Part shown: positions 18,539 through 27,849 of the stretch, piece after piece
Layout of the letters: each line of letters starts with the position of its first letter
Position numbering within the stretch: position 1 is the first letter of the stretch
NCBI GenBank assembly: GCA_003247575.1
Contig: QJZC01000010.1
Span: 97,597-161,596, forward strand
Source: Pseudomonadota bacterium
GTDB taxonomy: Bacteria > Myxococcota_A > UBA9160 > SZUA-336
Length of the DNA: 64,000 nucleotides
Direction: 5' to 3'
Notes under the pieces: generated by a model
Told to the model about the DNA's origin: nothing
Databases searched by the model: none
The model's input: only the letters and a program-made list of their open reading frames with translations
Made by a program: the position numbers and the translations under genes

Positions 18539-19356
18539 CACGGGCCCTTCTCGAGCTGCCGTACCGAGAACATGGAGTCGTCCAGCGGCTGGCCGAAGCG
18601 TACGTTCGTCGCACGCAGGATGGTCTTGTGCAACGTCGTCGAACCCTTCTTGGTCGTCATGTGGATCTCTGTGCCGACCCAAACGCCCTCGATCTGCTCC
18701 AGTGTCTTGACGTCGAAGTACTTGAGCTTGCGCCCCTGAGTGACCCAGTTGACCGAGCGGACGATGAAGAAGTTGTCCTGCCGCACGAACAGCCAGGATT
18801 TTTCATAGCCGGTTCGATCCGATTCCTCCTGTGTTCGAGGAATCGCCTCGATACGCCAAACGGGATGTCCGTAGACTTCATCCTCGTCGAGCAAGCGGAA
18901 GTCGTAGCTGTCGATCTCCATGCGCGTGAGATCGGCATAGCTGAAGTCTGTGCCGAGGAACGACCCGCTCTGGTCGGTCGATGCGATGCGTTTGGTTTTC
19001 TGGAGCGCAGGCAGGTAGAGCCATTGGTCGTCCTCGCGCTCGTCCCCGCGGTAGTCGTATGTGAGCAGTCCTGTATCCTTCACGTCGGCGGGGGACAGGA
19101 AGAAGACGATCTGATGCGTGTCGTCTCCGTAGTCCTTTGCGAGGGTGCGCACTTCCCTGCGGCGCTCGTTGCCCGACTTGTCGATCAGGAGCAGCTCGAG
19201 GTCGGAGATTCGATCGTCACCGTCCTCGCGGGCGTCGACTCTCTGCATGATCTCGCGGGCAGTGAGGGACGTGTTGGCAGACTTCGCGAGCCACGGGTAT
19301 GGGCAAGCCAGCCCCAGCACGACCCAGAGGGCGAACTTGCCTCTGCGGACCTTCAT
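18538..19356 (-). CDS. LolA-like outer-membrane lipoprotein-sorting protein
   Basis: A 272-residue periplasmic protein with a signal peptide (FALWVVLGLACPYPWLAKS) and the LolA/LolB-like fold family signature seen in 'outer membrane lipoprotein-sorting' proteins: ARADG-like start (REIMQRVDAREDG), DDQWLYLPALQKTKRI, SFLGTDFSYADL and a WLFVRQDNFF strand. It is not the canonical lipoprotein chaperone LolA but the paralogue found beside DUF1302-type barrels, and it overlaps that gene here. ATG 19356 is chosen for the AAGGAGAGG ribosome site in the complement just upstream. Probably a carrier between an exporter and the barrel; inference from neighbours. Confidence 0.82.
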   Translation of the reverse strand: MKVRRGKFALWVVLGLACPYPWLAKSANTSLTAREIMQRVDAREDGDDRISDLELLLIDKSGNERRREVRTLAKDYGDDTHQIVFFLSPADVKDTGLLTYDYRGDEREDDQWLYLPALQKTKRIASTDQSGSFLGTDFSYADLTRMEIDSYDFRLLDEDEVYGHPVWRIEAIPRTQEESDRTGYEKSWLFVRQDNFFIVRSVNWVTQGRKLKYFDVKTLEQIEGVWVGTEIHMTTKKGSTTLHKTILRATNVRFGQPLDDSMFSVRQLEKGP

Positions 19357-19732
19357 GGTGGGCCTCTCCTTCCATTTCGATGCTGCTCGGGCCCCCTCCG
19401 GCCTTTGTGCCAGGAGCACATGTGGGACACCGGGGCTGTCGAGTGCGCACGTGTCGAGCGGACCGCGTTCGCGATCTCGATGTCTCTTCGGCTGGTTGGG
19501 TCCAGGGATCCAGCCCAATCGCCAACCGATTGGATTGCGGGTGAGCTGCGCGGGAATCGCGGGCAGGGCGCTGGGGACGTGGTAGACTCTTTCCCCTGGG
19601 GTTCCGCGCCCAGAATCGACGAGAATTCAGCTCTCGCGGGGCTCGACAATCAGCTCTGGAACCGAAACCAATGCGAAACTTGCCGGTCAGCGGCAGCCTG
19701 GCGAGGGATCTGTAGAGGGTCTAGTCGCACAC
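19357..19732. other. Divergent intergenic region between LolA-like gene and apaG
   Basis: 376 bp without a convincing gene; short open frames here show no domain. It must hold the promoters of two divergent units. A dyad with 7-bp arms (CCAATCG and CGATTGG, 5-base loop) lies at 19515-19533 and could be an operator. No transposon or RNA gene was recognised. Confidence 0.4.
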
Positions 19733-20134
19733 GTGCAGCCATCCATGACGCATACCGAGGCGTGTACGCGGGGCATCCGTGTTCGGGTTCGCTCGCACTA
19801 CGCGGCCGAGCGTTCGAGACCCGAGCTGGGCCAGTGGCTCTTCGTCTACGAGATCGAGATCCGGAACGAGGGCATCGAGACCGTTCAGCTCCGAGCGCGT
19901 CACTGGTACATCGAAGACGCGACTGGGCGCTGTGAGGAGGTGCGCGGCCAGGGTGTCGTCGGCGAGCAGCCCGTGCTCGAGCCTGGCACCGAATTTACCT
20001 ATATGTCGCAGTGTCCCCTGGTGACGCCCTACGGATGGATGCGAGGGAGTTATCTGATGGTGACCGCGGCCGAAGAAGAGTTTCAAGCCGAGATTCCACG
20101 CTTCGCTCTGATGCAGGCCGGAGCGATTCACTAG
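19733..20134 (+). CDS. apaG: ApaG-domain protein
   Basis: A 133-residue single-domain protein with the ApaG immunoglobulin-like fold. The nucleotide-binding-like loop GQGVVGEQP (GxGxxG) and the family segments HWYIEDATG and FTYMSQCPLVTPYGWMRGSY are present. E. coli ApaG is linked to cobalt resistance and magnesium efflux (CorD), but the biochemical role is unclear. Start is GTG 19733 or ATG 19745. A CNNM/CorC-type gene follows 180 bp downstream, which fits a shared role in divalent-cation handling; that link is inference. Confidence 0.92.
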   Translation: MQPSMTHTEACTRGIRVRVRSHYAAERSRPELGQWLFVYEIEIRNEGIETVQLRARHWYIEDATGRCEEVRGQGVVGEQPVLEPGTEFTYMSQCPLVTPYGWMRGSYLMVTAAEEEFQAEIPRFALMQAGAIH

Positions 20135-20313
20135 GGGGACATGGAAGCTTCCCAGCCTCCAAGTACGTATTTCTGCACTCGCCGGGCGTTGCCCAGCGGC
20201 CGCCGCCGTGTGGCGCTGTGCAGCTCCAGGGCTGCGCCCCGTGCGTGGGTGCCTTCCTGCTCACTCCGCCGTTCGCGTGCTCGTAGCCCGAGTCTCGCAG
20301 TCCCTGGAAGCTG

Positions 20314-21615
20314 ATGGACCCGCTGTTCCACTTCCTCTTGATCATCGTATGTCTGGCCTTGTCGGCCTTCTTCTCGAGTAGCGAGACCGCTCTGCTGCGG
20401 CTTCGCACGCACGAGGTCGAGCGGGACGTGCGCGAGGCCCATGGGCCGGCTCCCGTCGCCGTGCGCGGGTTGCTGCGCTCCACTTCGCGCTTACTGGTCA
20501 CGATTCTGCTCGGCAACAACGTAGTCAACATCCTCGGGTCCTCGCTGGCCGCCGCGCTGGCGATCCACTACCTGGGTGAGAAGAACGGGATCATGGTTGC
20601 GACGGCGGCGATGACCGCTCTGATCCTGATCTTCTCCGAGGTATTGCCGAAGGCGATCGCCGCCCGACATCCACGCCGCGTATCGTACTTCGTGGGTCTT
20701 CCCCTGTATCTGCTTCACCACCTGCTGTTGCCGATCCACGCGCTGTTCGACCGGATTCTGGAGCCTCTGCTCGGGCGGATCCTGGGGGGCCGAGACCGGG
20801 ATCTCGCATCGGCCGAGGAGGTGCTCCGGCTCGCTCGGGTCGCCCGTATGAATCAGCATGACGGGACCCCGTTGGCCATCATCGGGGCCGCAGCCGGGGC
20901 CGCCGAGATGACGGTTTCGGAGATCATGGTGCCGCGTACCGAGATCGTCGGCTTTCCGGTCGAGACGCCGCCGGACAAGCTCCTCGAGAGTGCTCTCGCG
21001 GAGCGCTATACGCGCTTCCCGATCTACCAGGACAGCATCGATCGGATTCTCGGAGTGGTCCACCTGAAGGATCTGATCAAGCTCGTGAACAAGCAGGGGG
21101 GCAACGGTGCGCTGTTGCAGTCGATCCTGAAGCCCGTCCTGCGCGTACCGGAGCGGATGCCGATCCTTGAATTGCTCCAGGATATGCAGCGTGCCTTCGT
21201 GCATGTGGCGATCGTGAAGGACGAGTTCGAAGTGACTCAGGGCCTACTGACCCAGGAGGACATCCTCGAGGAGATCGTCGGAGAGATTCGCGACGAGTTC
21301 GACCGTGAAGAGCTGTTGGCGATTCAGCCGTTGACCGACGACGAGTATCAGACCCTGGGACGCGTCAAGGTGCTCGACTTCAATCGCGAGGTCGGCTGGA
21401 CGGTGCCGGCGGAGCCGGGCGACACGATGAGCGGGCTGGTGTTCAATGCGCTCGGTCGCGCACCCAGCCGTGGCGATCTGGTGCGTGTTCCTGGGTATGA
21501 ACTTACGGTCGCTGATGTATCTGGGTCGCGAATTACTCACATCCGTGTTCGCTCCGTTCTGCCGGAGGAGGACGAGGAAACTGCGGGGAAGGACGCCGAC
21601 GTCCTCACCGAGTAG
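20314..21615 (+). CDS. CNNM/CorC-family transporter-like protein (DUF21, CBS pair, CorC_HlyC)
   Basis: A 433-residue inner-membrane protein. An N-terminal DUF21 domain of about 190 residues has four hydrophobic segments, with FFSSSETALLRL and LLGNNVVNILGSSLAAAL. A cytosolic CBS pair follows (near 205-330, PVETPPDKLLE and YTRFPIYQDSIDRILG), then a CorC/HlyC domain (near 345-420, REVGWTVP). Homologues are Mg/Co efflux factors or Na-Mg exchangers; 'hemolysin C' is an old label. ATG 20314 gives the full first helix. The upstream 179 bp show no gene. Confidence 0.92.
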   Translation: MDPLFHFLLIIVCLALSAFFSSSETALLRLRTHEVERDVREAHGPAPVAVRGLLRSTSRLLVTILLGNNVVNILGSSLAAALAIHYLGEKNGIMVATAAMTALILIFSEVLPKAIAARHPRRVSYFVGLPLYLLHHLLLPIHALFDRILEPLLGRILGGRDRDLASAEEVLRLARVARMNQHDGTPLAIIGAAAGAAEMTVSEIMVPRTEIVGFPVETPPDKLLESALAERYTRFPIYQDSIDRILGVVHLKDLIKLVNKQGGNGALLQSILKPVLRVPERMPILELLQDMQRAFVHVAIVKDEFEVTQGLLTQEDILEEIVGEIRDEFDREELLAIQPLTDDEYQTLGRVKVLDFNREVGWTVPAEPGDTMSGLVFNALGRAPSRGDLVRVPGYELTVADVSGSRITHIRVRSVLPEEDEETAGKDADVLTE

Positions 21616-21791
21616 CGCAGGCGACCGGCAGAGCGCGGTCAGAGTCGACGTTTCGAGGCGTTGCTGCGAGACTTTCGAGAGATTCATTCAGTGCGCGATC
21701 TCGCAGGCGCGACCAGAAAGGTGTTCGCTCCCCGAGTCAGAGGTAATCCGGACCCCGCGTCGTGCGAACGGCCGAGATCCGAAGAGGCCCG

Positions 21792-23789
21792 ATGCCCTCA
21801 GTACCCGCGATTCCGGTTTCAGACGCCACGGACTCTCGAGGGGACGTGGGAGCGGACGTGCGCTCCGGCCCTCCAGAGCCTGCGCGTGCGCTGGACATCG
21901 GCGATCTGCTGCATGAGGTCGGCTTGGATGCGCTCTTGCCGCCGAATCCATTCAGGCGCGTCTCTCTTGCCGATGCCGTAGAGCTCGGAGGTGGAGCAGT
22001 CGATGCCCTCGGATCGGGCGCTCTCGGCCTGGAGCGGCTGGAGCAGGCGGTGTCTGCGAGCTTCGCGCGCAGACCGGCGATGCGGATGCTCGGGCTCGTC
22101 GGGGGTATTCGACCTCTCTACTCGACCATCTACCGAACGGTACTCCGACCCCGCTGGCGCGGTGTGTTTCGATCCGGCGGCTGGAAGCGCAGCGGCCGGT
22201 TCGAGCTGGAGCTGGAGCTCGGTCCAGGCGCCGAACCGTTGCTCGCGATCGTGTGCGGCCTGCTGCGTTCGCTGCCCCATCTGGTGGGTGGTCTCGATTC
22301 CCGCATCGAAGTGCTTCCAGTGACGTCGCGGCCTGGTCGTAGCCAGGCGACACCGCCTGCCGCTACGTCCTGCGCGGAGGCCGCTCGTAGCTTCGGCGCA
22401 ACCGGTTCCCTACGCGTGAGTGTTGTCCCTCCTGCATCGCCAGTGATATGGGTCCGTAGCTACCGCTGGCTACGATCCTGGATCGGGTCGCGTGGCATGC
22501 TGGACCAGCTCTTGTACCAGCAAGAACAGCTGGTAGCGACGTACGAGCAGCTCCGGTCAGCACACGAGCAGCTACACCGTCAATCGGACGCGCTGCGGGA
22601 GGTGCGGGCACGCAGCGCGGCCGTGGTGGAGAACACCACCGATCTGATCCTGATCTGTGACGCAATGGGTCGGGCTAGCTTCGCCAATCAGGCCGCAAGG
22701 CGCTCTCTGGGCCGGATTCACGGATGCAGACTACCGATTCGGATGCTCGATCTCGTGCATCCCGAAGATCGGCATCGAAGCCAGCGGGCGCTGGCCGCGG
22801 CGGTACGCACGGATCGGTCGCTACGTACCGAGGTCCGGGTCCAGCTCTCCAGCTCGGCCGCGGACGAATTTCGCTGGCTCGAGGTTTCTGGGCAGGGATT
22901 TCGAACGGCTTCCGGCATGCGCCGCGTGCTGATCACGGCGCGGGACATCGGTGCTCGCAAGGAGGCCGATCTGCAGCGGCAACGAAACTCGGATCGCCTC
23001 GAGTCGGAGGTTCGTCGCCGCACCTCCGAGCTCCAGAGCCTCCAGGACGAGCTCAAGTCGGTCCACCGCCGGTTGGTGGACTCCCAGCGCATGCGGGCAG
23101 CGCAAGAGCTCGCAGGAAACGTCGCGCACGCGATCAACAACCCACTCGGTGCCCTGATCGGCACGGTCGAGATGATGCTCGAGTTCGAGAAGGATCCGGA
23201 CCCTCGGCTGGAACGGATCCACCATCTGGCGCATCGTATTCGTGCGGTGGTCGGGCGGGTGCTGCAGCTCTCGCGCGAGGGCACGCTCAAGTTTGCTCTC
23301 GAGGACCCGGGCGTGCTGCTGCACGAGGTCTACGACGAGATCTCGGAACGCGCACGCAAGCAGCAGGTCGAGCTCGAGCTCGAGGTTCCGCCCGACCTGC
23401 CTCACGCGTATGCGGATCGGACTCTGCTCCGGGCCGCACTCGTTGCCGTGGCCGAGAACGCCATTGACGCTTCGCCCGCGGGAGGGCGCGTGTGGCTCTC
23501 CATCCAGCGCGTCGAAGTCCTCGGATTGGTCGAGTTCCGGATTCGCGATTCCGGTCCGGGTGTGCCCCAGGCGATCCGCGAGCGCATCTTCGAACCCTTC
23601 TTCAGTACCAAGGGCGCGGGCACTGGGCTGGGCCTGTCGATCGCGCTCGGCATCATTCTCGGGCACGAAGGCAGGATTCAGTTCAGCGACGCGGAAGAGG
23701 GCGGCGCGTTGGCCACGATCGAGATCCCGCTCCAGGTCACGAAGGATAGCCAGCGGAACGAACTCGCCGGAATCGGTCTGAATCGCTGA
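21792..23789 (+). CDS. Orphan PAS-domain histidine kinase
   Basis: A 665-residue soluble sensor kinase. Residues about 50-235 form an N-terminal sensor region I cannot name. A coiled coil (LLYQQEQLVATYEQLR) leads to a PAS domain (about 280-385), a second coiled coil, the H-box NVAHAINNP with H446, and an HATPase_c domain: N box ENAIDASPAGG, G1 RDSGPGVP, F box FFST, and G2 GTGLGLSIA. No transmembrane helix is seen, so the signal is cytoplasmic. No response regulator is adjacent. The start is uncertain; ATG 21792 is preferred over GTG 21762 because GAGG lies 7 bases upstream. Confidence 0.87.
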   Translation: MPSVPAIPVSDATDSRGDVGADVRSGPPEPARALDIGDLLHEVGLDALLPPNPFRRVSLADAVELGGGAVDALGSGALGLERLEQAVSASFARRPAMRMLGLVGGIRPLYSTIYRTVLRPRWRGVFRSGGWKRSGRFELELELGPGAEPLLAIVCGLLRSLPHLVGGLDSRIEVLPVTSRPGRSQATPPAATSCAEAARSFGATGSLRVSVVPPASPVIWVRSYRWLRSWIGSRGMLDQLLYQQEQLVATYEQLRSAHEQLHRQSDALREVRARSAAVVENTTDLILICDAMGRASFANQAARRSLGRIHGCRLPIRMLDLVHPEDRHRSQRALAAAVRTDRSLRTEVRVQLSSSAADEFRWLEVSGQGFRTASGMRRVLITARDIGARKEADLQRQRNSDRLESEVRRRTSELQSLQDELKSVHRRLVDSQRMRAAQELAGNVAHAINNPLGALIGTVEMMLEFEKDPDPRLERIHHLAHRIRAVVGRVLQLSREGTLKFALEDPGVLLHEVYDEISERARKQQVELELEVPPDLPHAYADRTLLRAALVAVAENAIDASPAGGRVWLSIQRVEVLGLVEFRIRDSGPGVPQAIRERIFEPFFSTKGAGTGLGLSIALGIILGHEGRIQFSDAEEGGALATIEIPLQVTKDSQRNELAGIGLNR

Positions 23790-23801
23790 GGGCGCGTAAT
23801 C

Positions 23802-25427
23802 TCAAGCGCGGCGACGCTTCAAGTCGTTCTCGTACTCCTGGTAGTTTCCCTCGAACCACTCCACATGGCCATCGCCTTCGAACGCGAGCATGTGCGTTGC
23901 GATGCGATCGAGAAACCAGCGGTCGTGCGAGATCACGACCACGCATCCCGCGAAGCCGAGGAGCGCTTCTTCGAGTGCGCGCAAGGTGTCTACGTCGAGG
24001 TCGTTCGTGGGCTCGTCCAGCAAGAGTACGTTGCCCCCGCTGCGCAGCAGCTTGGCCAGATGCAGGCGGTTGCGCTCTCCGCCCGAGAGCATGTGCACCT
24101 TCTTCTGCTGATCGGGTCCGCGAAAGCCGAAGGACGCGACGTAGGCGCGCGTAGAGATCTCGCGCGAGCCCACGCGAATCTGGTCATCGCCTTCGGCGAT
24201 GGCCTCCCAGACGGTGGCTTCGGGAGATAGTTCGCTGCGGCTCTGGTCTACGTAGGCCAGCGCTGCCGTGGAGCCTACGCGCAGCTCGCCACTGTCTTGG
24301 GCCTCTTGGCCGACGATCATGCGGAACAAGGTTGTCTTGCCCGCACCGTTCGGGCCGATCACTCCGACGATGCCCCCCGGCGGCAGGGAGAAGCTGAGCT
24401 CTTGGATCAAGTGCCGCTCGCCGAAGCCCTTCGAGACCTTGTCTGCTTCGATCACGACGTCACCCAGGCGAGGGCCCGGTGGAATCGAGATCTCCACCGA
24501 CTCGGGGAGGCGCTGCTCCTCCTCGGCCCGCAAAGCGTCGAACGCCCGAATTCGCGCTTTGCCCTTGGCCTGGCGTGCGCGAGGAGCCATGCGGATCCAT
24601 TCGAGCTCGCGCTCGAGCGAACGCCGACGTGCTGCATTTTTGCGCTCGTCCTGTGCGAGACGCTTCTGTTTCTGCTCGAGCCAGCTGGAGTAGTTGCCCT
24701 CGAAGGGAAACCCCCGGCCGCGATCTAGCTCGAGGATCCAGCCTGCCACGTTGTCGAGGAAGTAGCGATCGTGCGTCACCGCGATGACCGTTCCCTTGTA
24801 GTCGCGCAAGAATTGCTCGAGCCAGGCGACGGACTCTGCATCGAGGTGGTTCGTCGGCTCGTCCAGCAACAGCACGTCGGGTTGCTCGAGCAGCAAGCGG
24901 CAGAGGGCGACTCGTCTGCGCTCTCCTCCTGATAGGGTTTCGACCGAGGACTCCCCATCGGGTACGCGCAGGGCGCCCATGGCGATGTCGAGTGTGCGAT
25001 CCAGTTCCCAAGCGCCGAGTGCATCGATCTGATCCTGGAGCTTGGCCTGCTTCTGGAGCAGCACATTCATCTCGTCATCGCTCATCGGCTCCGCGAACTT
25101 CGCGCTCAGCTCATCGAAGCGGGCGAGCAGCGCCCTCGTGTCTGCCACGCCGTCCTCGACGTTCTCGCGGACATTCTTGGAGGGATCGAGCTGTGGCTCC
25201 TGCTGCAGGTATCCGATTCGGATCCCGGAAGCTGCGCGGGCCTCGCCGAGAAACTCCTTGTCGATGCCCGCCATGATCTTGAGCAGGGTGCTCTTGCCGG
25301 CTCCATTGGGCCCGACGACGCCGATCTTGGCTCCGGGAAGAAACGCAAGGGTGATGCCGTCGAGCAGCACACGGTCGGGCGGAACGACCTTGCGTAGATC
25401 TTGAAGTGTATAGACGAACTCAGGCAC
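23802..25427 (-). CDS. ettA: Energy-dependent translational throttle protein (ABC-F)
   Basis: A 541-residue ribosome-associated ABC-F ATPase that gates translation initiation according to ATP/ADP. Two ABC domains are intact. The first has Walker [10 protein letters not shown] (39-47), [11 protein letters not shown] and [11 protein letters not shown]. The second has [18 protein letters not shown] and [11 protein letters not shown]. The arm and P-site tRNA-interaction motif region lies between them ([15 protein letters not shown]). Length and arm match EttA rather than Uup or YheS. It begins 3 bp after the stop of the DNA methyltransferase gene and is probably co-transcribed with it. Confidence 0.95.
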   Translation of the reverse strand: MPEFVYTLQDLRKVVPPDRVLLDGITLAFLPGAKIGVVGPNGAGKSTLLKIMAGIDKEFLGEARAASGIRIGYLQQEPQLDPSKNVRENVEDGVADTRALLARFDELSAKFAEPMSDDEMNVLLQKQAKLQDQIDALGAWELDRTLDIAMGALRVPDGESSVETLSGGERRRVALCRLLLEQPDVLLLDEPTNHLDAESVAWLEQFLRDYKGTVIAVTHDRYFLDNVAGWILELDRGRGFPFEGNYSSWLEQKQKRLAQDERKNAARRRSLERELEWIRMAPRARQAKGKARIRAFDALRAEEEQRLPESVEISIPPGPRLGDVVIEADKVSKGFGERHLIQELSFSLPPGGIVGVIGPNGAGKTTLFRMIVGQEAQDSGELRVGSTAALAYVDQSRSELSPEATVWEAIAEGDDQIRVGSREISTRAYVASFGFRGPDQQKKVHMLSGGERNRLHLAKLLRSGGNVLLLDEPTNDLDVDTLRALEEALLGFAGCVVVISHDRWFLDRIATHMLAFEGDGHVEWFEGNYQEYENDLKRRRA

Positions 25428-25430
25428 GAT

Positions 25431-26327
25431 TCAGTCTCCCTGGTCGGGTGCGCCGCGTTCGACGGCGGGCACCTCTTGGCCAGCTTCGTAGTTTTTCGCT
25501 CCCGCAGCAGAGCCCGCCGAATAGCCGCTCAGACGGCGCTGCATGATCGCGATCGCTTCGGGGTTCTCGTCCACGAGCAAGAAGTCGCGGCCGTGCTTGG
25601 CGGCCGCTTCTCCGAACGACCCACTTCCGGCGAAGAAGTCCACCAGCATGTCGCCCGCGCGTGAGTGAACGCGGACGATTCGTTCGAGGATCCCTAGCGG
25701 CTTCTGTGTAGCGTAGCCTGTCTTCTCCTTGCCGGTGGGGCTTACGATCGTGTGCCACCAGACGTCGGTGGGTGTCTTGCCTCGCGCCGCCTTCTCCGGG
25801 CCCACGAGACCGGGAGCAAGGTACGGGATGCGGTCGATTTCTGAGTACTGGTAGGTGTAGCGGGCCGGATCCGCAACGTACCAGAGCAGATTGTCGTGCT
25901 TTGGCGACCAGCGGCGCTTGTTCCGGGCACCGTAGTCGTAGGCCCAGATGATCTCGTTCATGAAGCAGTCACGTCCGAAGATCTGATCGAGCAGCACCTT
26001 GCAGTAGTGGACCTCCCGATAGTCGATGTGCAGAAAGAAAGAGCCGTCCCCCGCGAGAATGCGCCTCGCCTCTCGCAGCCGCGGCTCGAGAAACGCCAGG
26101 TAGTCATCGAAACTATCGGCAAAGCTACTCGAGCCGAGCTCGATGCTCCGGTAGCGCTGCCCCTTGAACCCGCGCCGATCTCCGTCCTCGCTGCGGACCG
26201 TTGCCAGGCGAGTTCTCCGCTGCTGGATGCCTGTGTTGAACGGCGGATCGATGTAGATCAGGTTGGCGAATCCATCCGCCAGTGTACGCAGGACGTGCAA
26301 GTTGTCGCCCAGGACGATCCGTCCCAC
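25431..26327 (-). CDS. Orphan DNA methyltransferase, N6-adenine/N4-cytosine beta-class
   Basis: A 298-residue site-specific DNA methyltransferase. The catalytic motif IV DPPFNTG (D27) precedes the target-recognition region, and the SAM motif I DFFAGSGSFGEAA follows near residue 240, which is the beta-class order. The segment YATQKPLGILERIV is also typical. DPPF suits N6-adenine (or N4-cytosine) methylation. No restriction endonuclease is within reach, and the next gene is ettA, so it looks like an orphan methylase. The start is GTG 26327 with GGGAG close upstream. The C-terminal 35 residues are non-conserved. Confidence 0.85.
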   Translation of the reverse strand: MGRIVLGDNLHVLRTLADGFANLIYIDPPFNTGIQQRRTRLATVRSEDGDRRGFKGQRYRSIELGSSSFADSFDDYLAFLEPRLREARRILAGDGSFFLHIDYREVHYCKVLLDQIFGRDCFMNEIIWAYDYGARNKRRWSPKHDNLLWYVADPARYTYQYSEIDRIPYLAPGLVGPEKAARGKTPTDVWWHTIVSPTGKEKTGYATQKPLGILERIVRVHSRAGDMLVDFFAGSGSFGEAAAKHGRDFLLVDENPEAIAIMQRRLSGYSAGSAAGAKNYEAGQEVPAVERGAPDQGD

Positions 26328-26456
26328 GGTACTCCCAATCGGTTTCCGGCCTCGGGTCAGTTCTCGGCCTCGAATCCGCTTCCGGTCTCGAGGCGATTTA
26401 CCGTCTCGAGGCGAGGCCCGTCCTCCCCTCGGCTGGGCCCTGCCGTGCGCCGCCGA
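26328..26456. repeat. Short degenerate GGCCTCG/GTCTCGAGG repeats
   Basis: In the spacer upstream of the methyltransferase gene, about 26341-26413, a 17-20 bp imperfect motif recurs four times. The cores read TCCGGCCTCG, CTCGGCCTCG, CCGGTCTCGAGG and CCGTCTCGAGG. The copies are diverged and show no dyad of their own apart from CTCGAG. A slipped-strand origin or a regulator-binding array is possible; nothing decides between them. Confidence 0.35.
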
Positions 26457-27764
26457 TCACGCGGAGGATAGCCGCCGATGCGCGTCGCGCACGAGGCTGT
26501 CGACCCGCAGTCCGAACGGGCAGCTGCCGGTGCAGGCGCTGTGGGAACAGCCGGTGCATGCCGAGGCGGGCTCGCCGAGCGATGCGTACTCGCGTTGCCC
26601 CATCTCGAGGTCGCCGTAGTCCACCGCGTACATCCGCGTCCGCAGCGCGTCCGCGATCGAGACCCCGGCCGGGCAGGCTCCGTAGCATGCGGAGCAGCCC
26701 TGACGGCAGGTCGAAGCCGAATGCCGACCGATGTACCGCTCGAGCAGGGCCACGTCGAACGAGCGCACCTTCGGCTGACCGGACGCGCCGAGATACTCGC
26801 GAATCTGATCGGTCTCGGTCATCGACACGATCAGAGCGTCGATGTTGGAGTTGGAGAGCACCCAGCGGAAGGCGGCTTGCGCGAACGTGCCCTGGTCGCT
26901 CTCGAACGGGCGCATGTCGTTCAGCTTGGCTCCCATCAAGGTCTTCATGGCGATCGTACCGACGCCCTCTCGTTTGGCGCGCGCGAGCAGCGCGGCGAGT
27001 TCGGGCTGAACGGCGATGAAATCGAAGCTGCGGGTCAGGCGCTCGTAGAAGGACGGGTCCTGCCCGAAGTTGTAGGCGAGCAGCATGACGTCGACCAGCT
27101 TCTGATCGAGCGCGTAGCGAATGCAGTCGGAGAGGAGACCTCCGTGGCCGGAGATTCCCGTGAATCGGATCTTGCCCTGCTCCTTGGCGCGCTCGATGAA
27201 TTCGCCCCATTCGGGATTCTTGAGGCGCTCCACGTCGTTCACCGCGTGGTTGAAGTAGATCTCCACCCGGTCGGTGCGCAGCCGCCGGAGACTGCCCTCG
27301 AGAGCCTGCATGAGCTGGGCGCGGGTCGAGTCGGCTTCGCACTTGACTTTGCTGGCGAGGATGACCTTCTCGCGAACACCCGCCAGGGCCTTGCCGACCG
27401 TCTCCTCGGAGCGCCCGCCCTTGTAGCTCTCCGCGGTGTCGAAGTAGTTGATGCCTCTGTCGAGCGCGAAGCGAACGACGTCCTCGCCGCTCGCAAGGCG
27501 GCTCGAGCCGAACGAGATGTCCGAGATTTCGAGCCCGGTGCGACCGAGCTTGCGGTAGCTGCGTACTTCGGTCTCGCTCCCGCCCTCCTTGCCGTGTGCT
27601 CGCTGCCAGGTGGAGGTTCCGAGGCTCAGCCCCAGGGTGGCCGCCGCTCCGCTTTTGAGCAGGGTCCGCCGGTCTACGCGGGGCGAGTCTTGGACTTCCG
27701 CGTTGCCCGCTGAGGAGGGGGTGCAGGCTTCCGAGGAAACGAAGGAAGAGGACGTCTTGTCCAT
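26457..27764 (-). CDS. Secreted (Tat) aldo/keto reductase with C-terminal ferredoxin-like Fe-S domain
   Basis: A 435-residue periplasmic oxidoreductase. A twin-arginine signal (DRRTLLKSGAAATLGLSLG) is near residues 31-50. The aldo/keto reductase barrel has Asp/Tyr in FDTAESY, Lys in LASKVK and His in YFNHAV. The C-terminus adds two cysteine groups (CRQGCSACYGAC and CTGCSHSACTGSC) that resemble 4Fe-4S sites. Such fusions are common in anaerobes and delta-lineage bacteria; substrates are unknown. ATG 27764 is chosen because GGGAGG lies 8 bases upstream. A second reductase gene lies 85 bp upstream on the same strand. Confidence 0.86.
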   Translation of the reverse strand: MDKTSSSFVSSEACTPSSAGNAEVQDSPRVDRRTLLKSGAAATLGLSLGTSTWQRAHGKEGGSETEVRSYRKLGRTGLEISDISFGSSRLASGEDVVRFALDRGINYFDTAESYKGGRSEETVGKALAGVREKVILASKVKCEADSTRAQLMQALEGSLRRLRTDRVEIYFNHAVNDVERLKNPEWGEFIERAKEQGKIRFTGISGHGGLLSDCIRYALDQKLVDVMLLAYNFGQDPSFYERLTRSFDFIAVQPELAALLARAKREGVGTIAMKTLMGAKLNDMRPFESDQGTFAQAAFRWVLSNSNIDALIVSMTETDQIREYLGASGQPKVRSFDVALLERYIGRHSASTCRQGCSACYGACPAGVSIADALRTRMYAVDYGDLEMGQREYASLGEPASACTGCSHSACTGSCPFGLRVDSLVRDAHRRLSSA

Positions 27765-27849
27765 GGCGTGGCCTCCCATCTGTTCCAGGCTGTTCCAGGC
27801 CGCCCGACAGGGTATCCTATTCCGCCGACGGGTTGGGGCTCCCTCGGCG

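Noticed and set aside
18289..19935. 548-codon plus-strand frame running through the LolA-like gene to apaG
   Set aside because: Antisense to the LolA-like and OMP genes and overlaps apaG in another frame.
22001..23789. Bacteriophytochrome or heme sensor reading of the orphan kinase N-terminus
   Set aside because: No GAF/PHY cysteine or heme-binding histidine motif could be identified, so the sensor is left unnamed.
25431..26327. Restriction-modification or defence island around the methyltransferase
   Set aside because: No endonuclease, helicase or specificity gene lies on either side; neighbours are ettA and aldo/keto reductases.
26478..27713. 411-codon plus-strand open frame
   Set aside because: Antisense to the Tat aldo/keto reductase, which has full catalytic and signal motifs.
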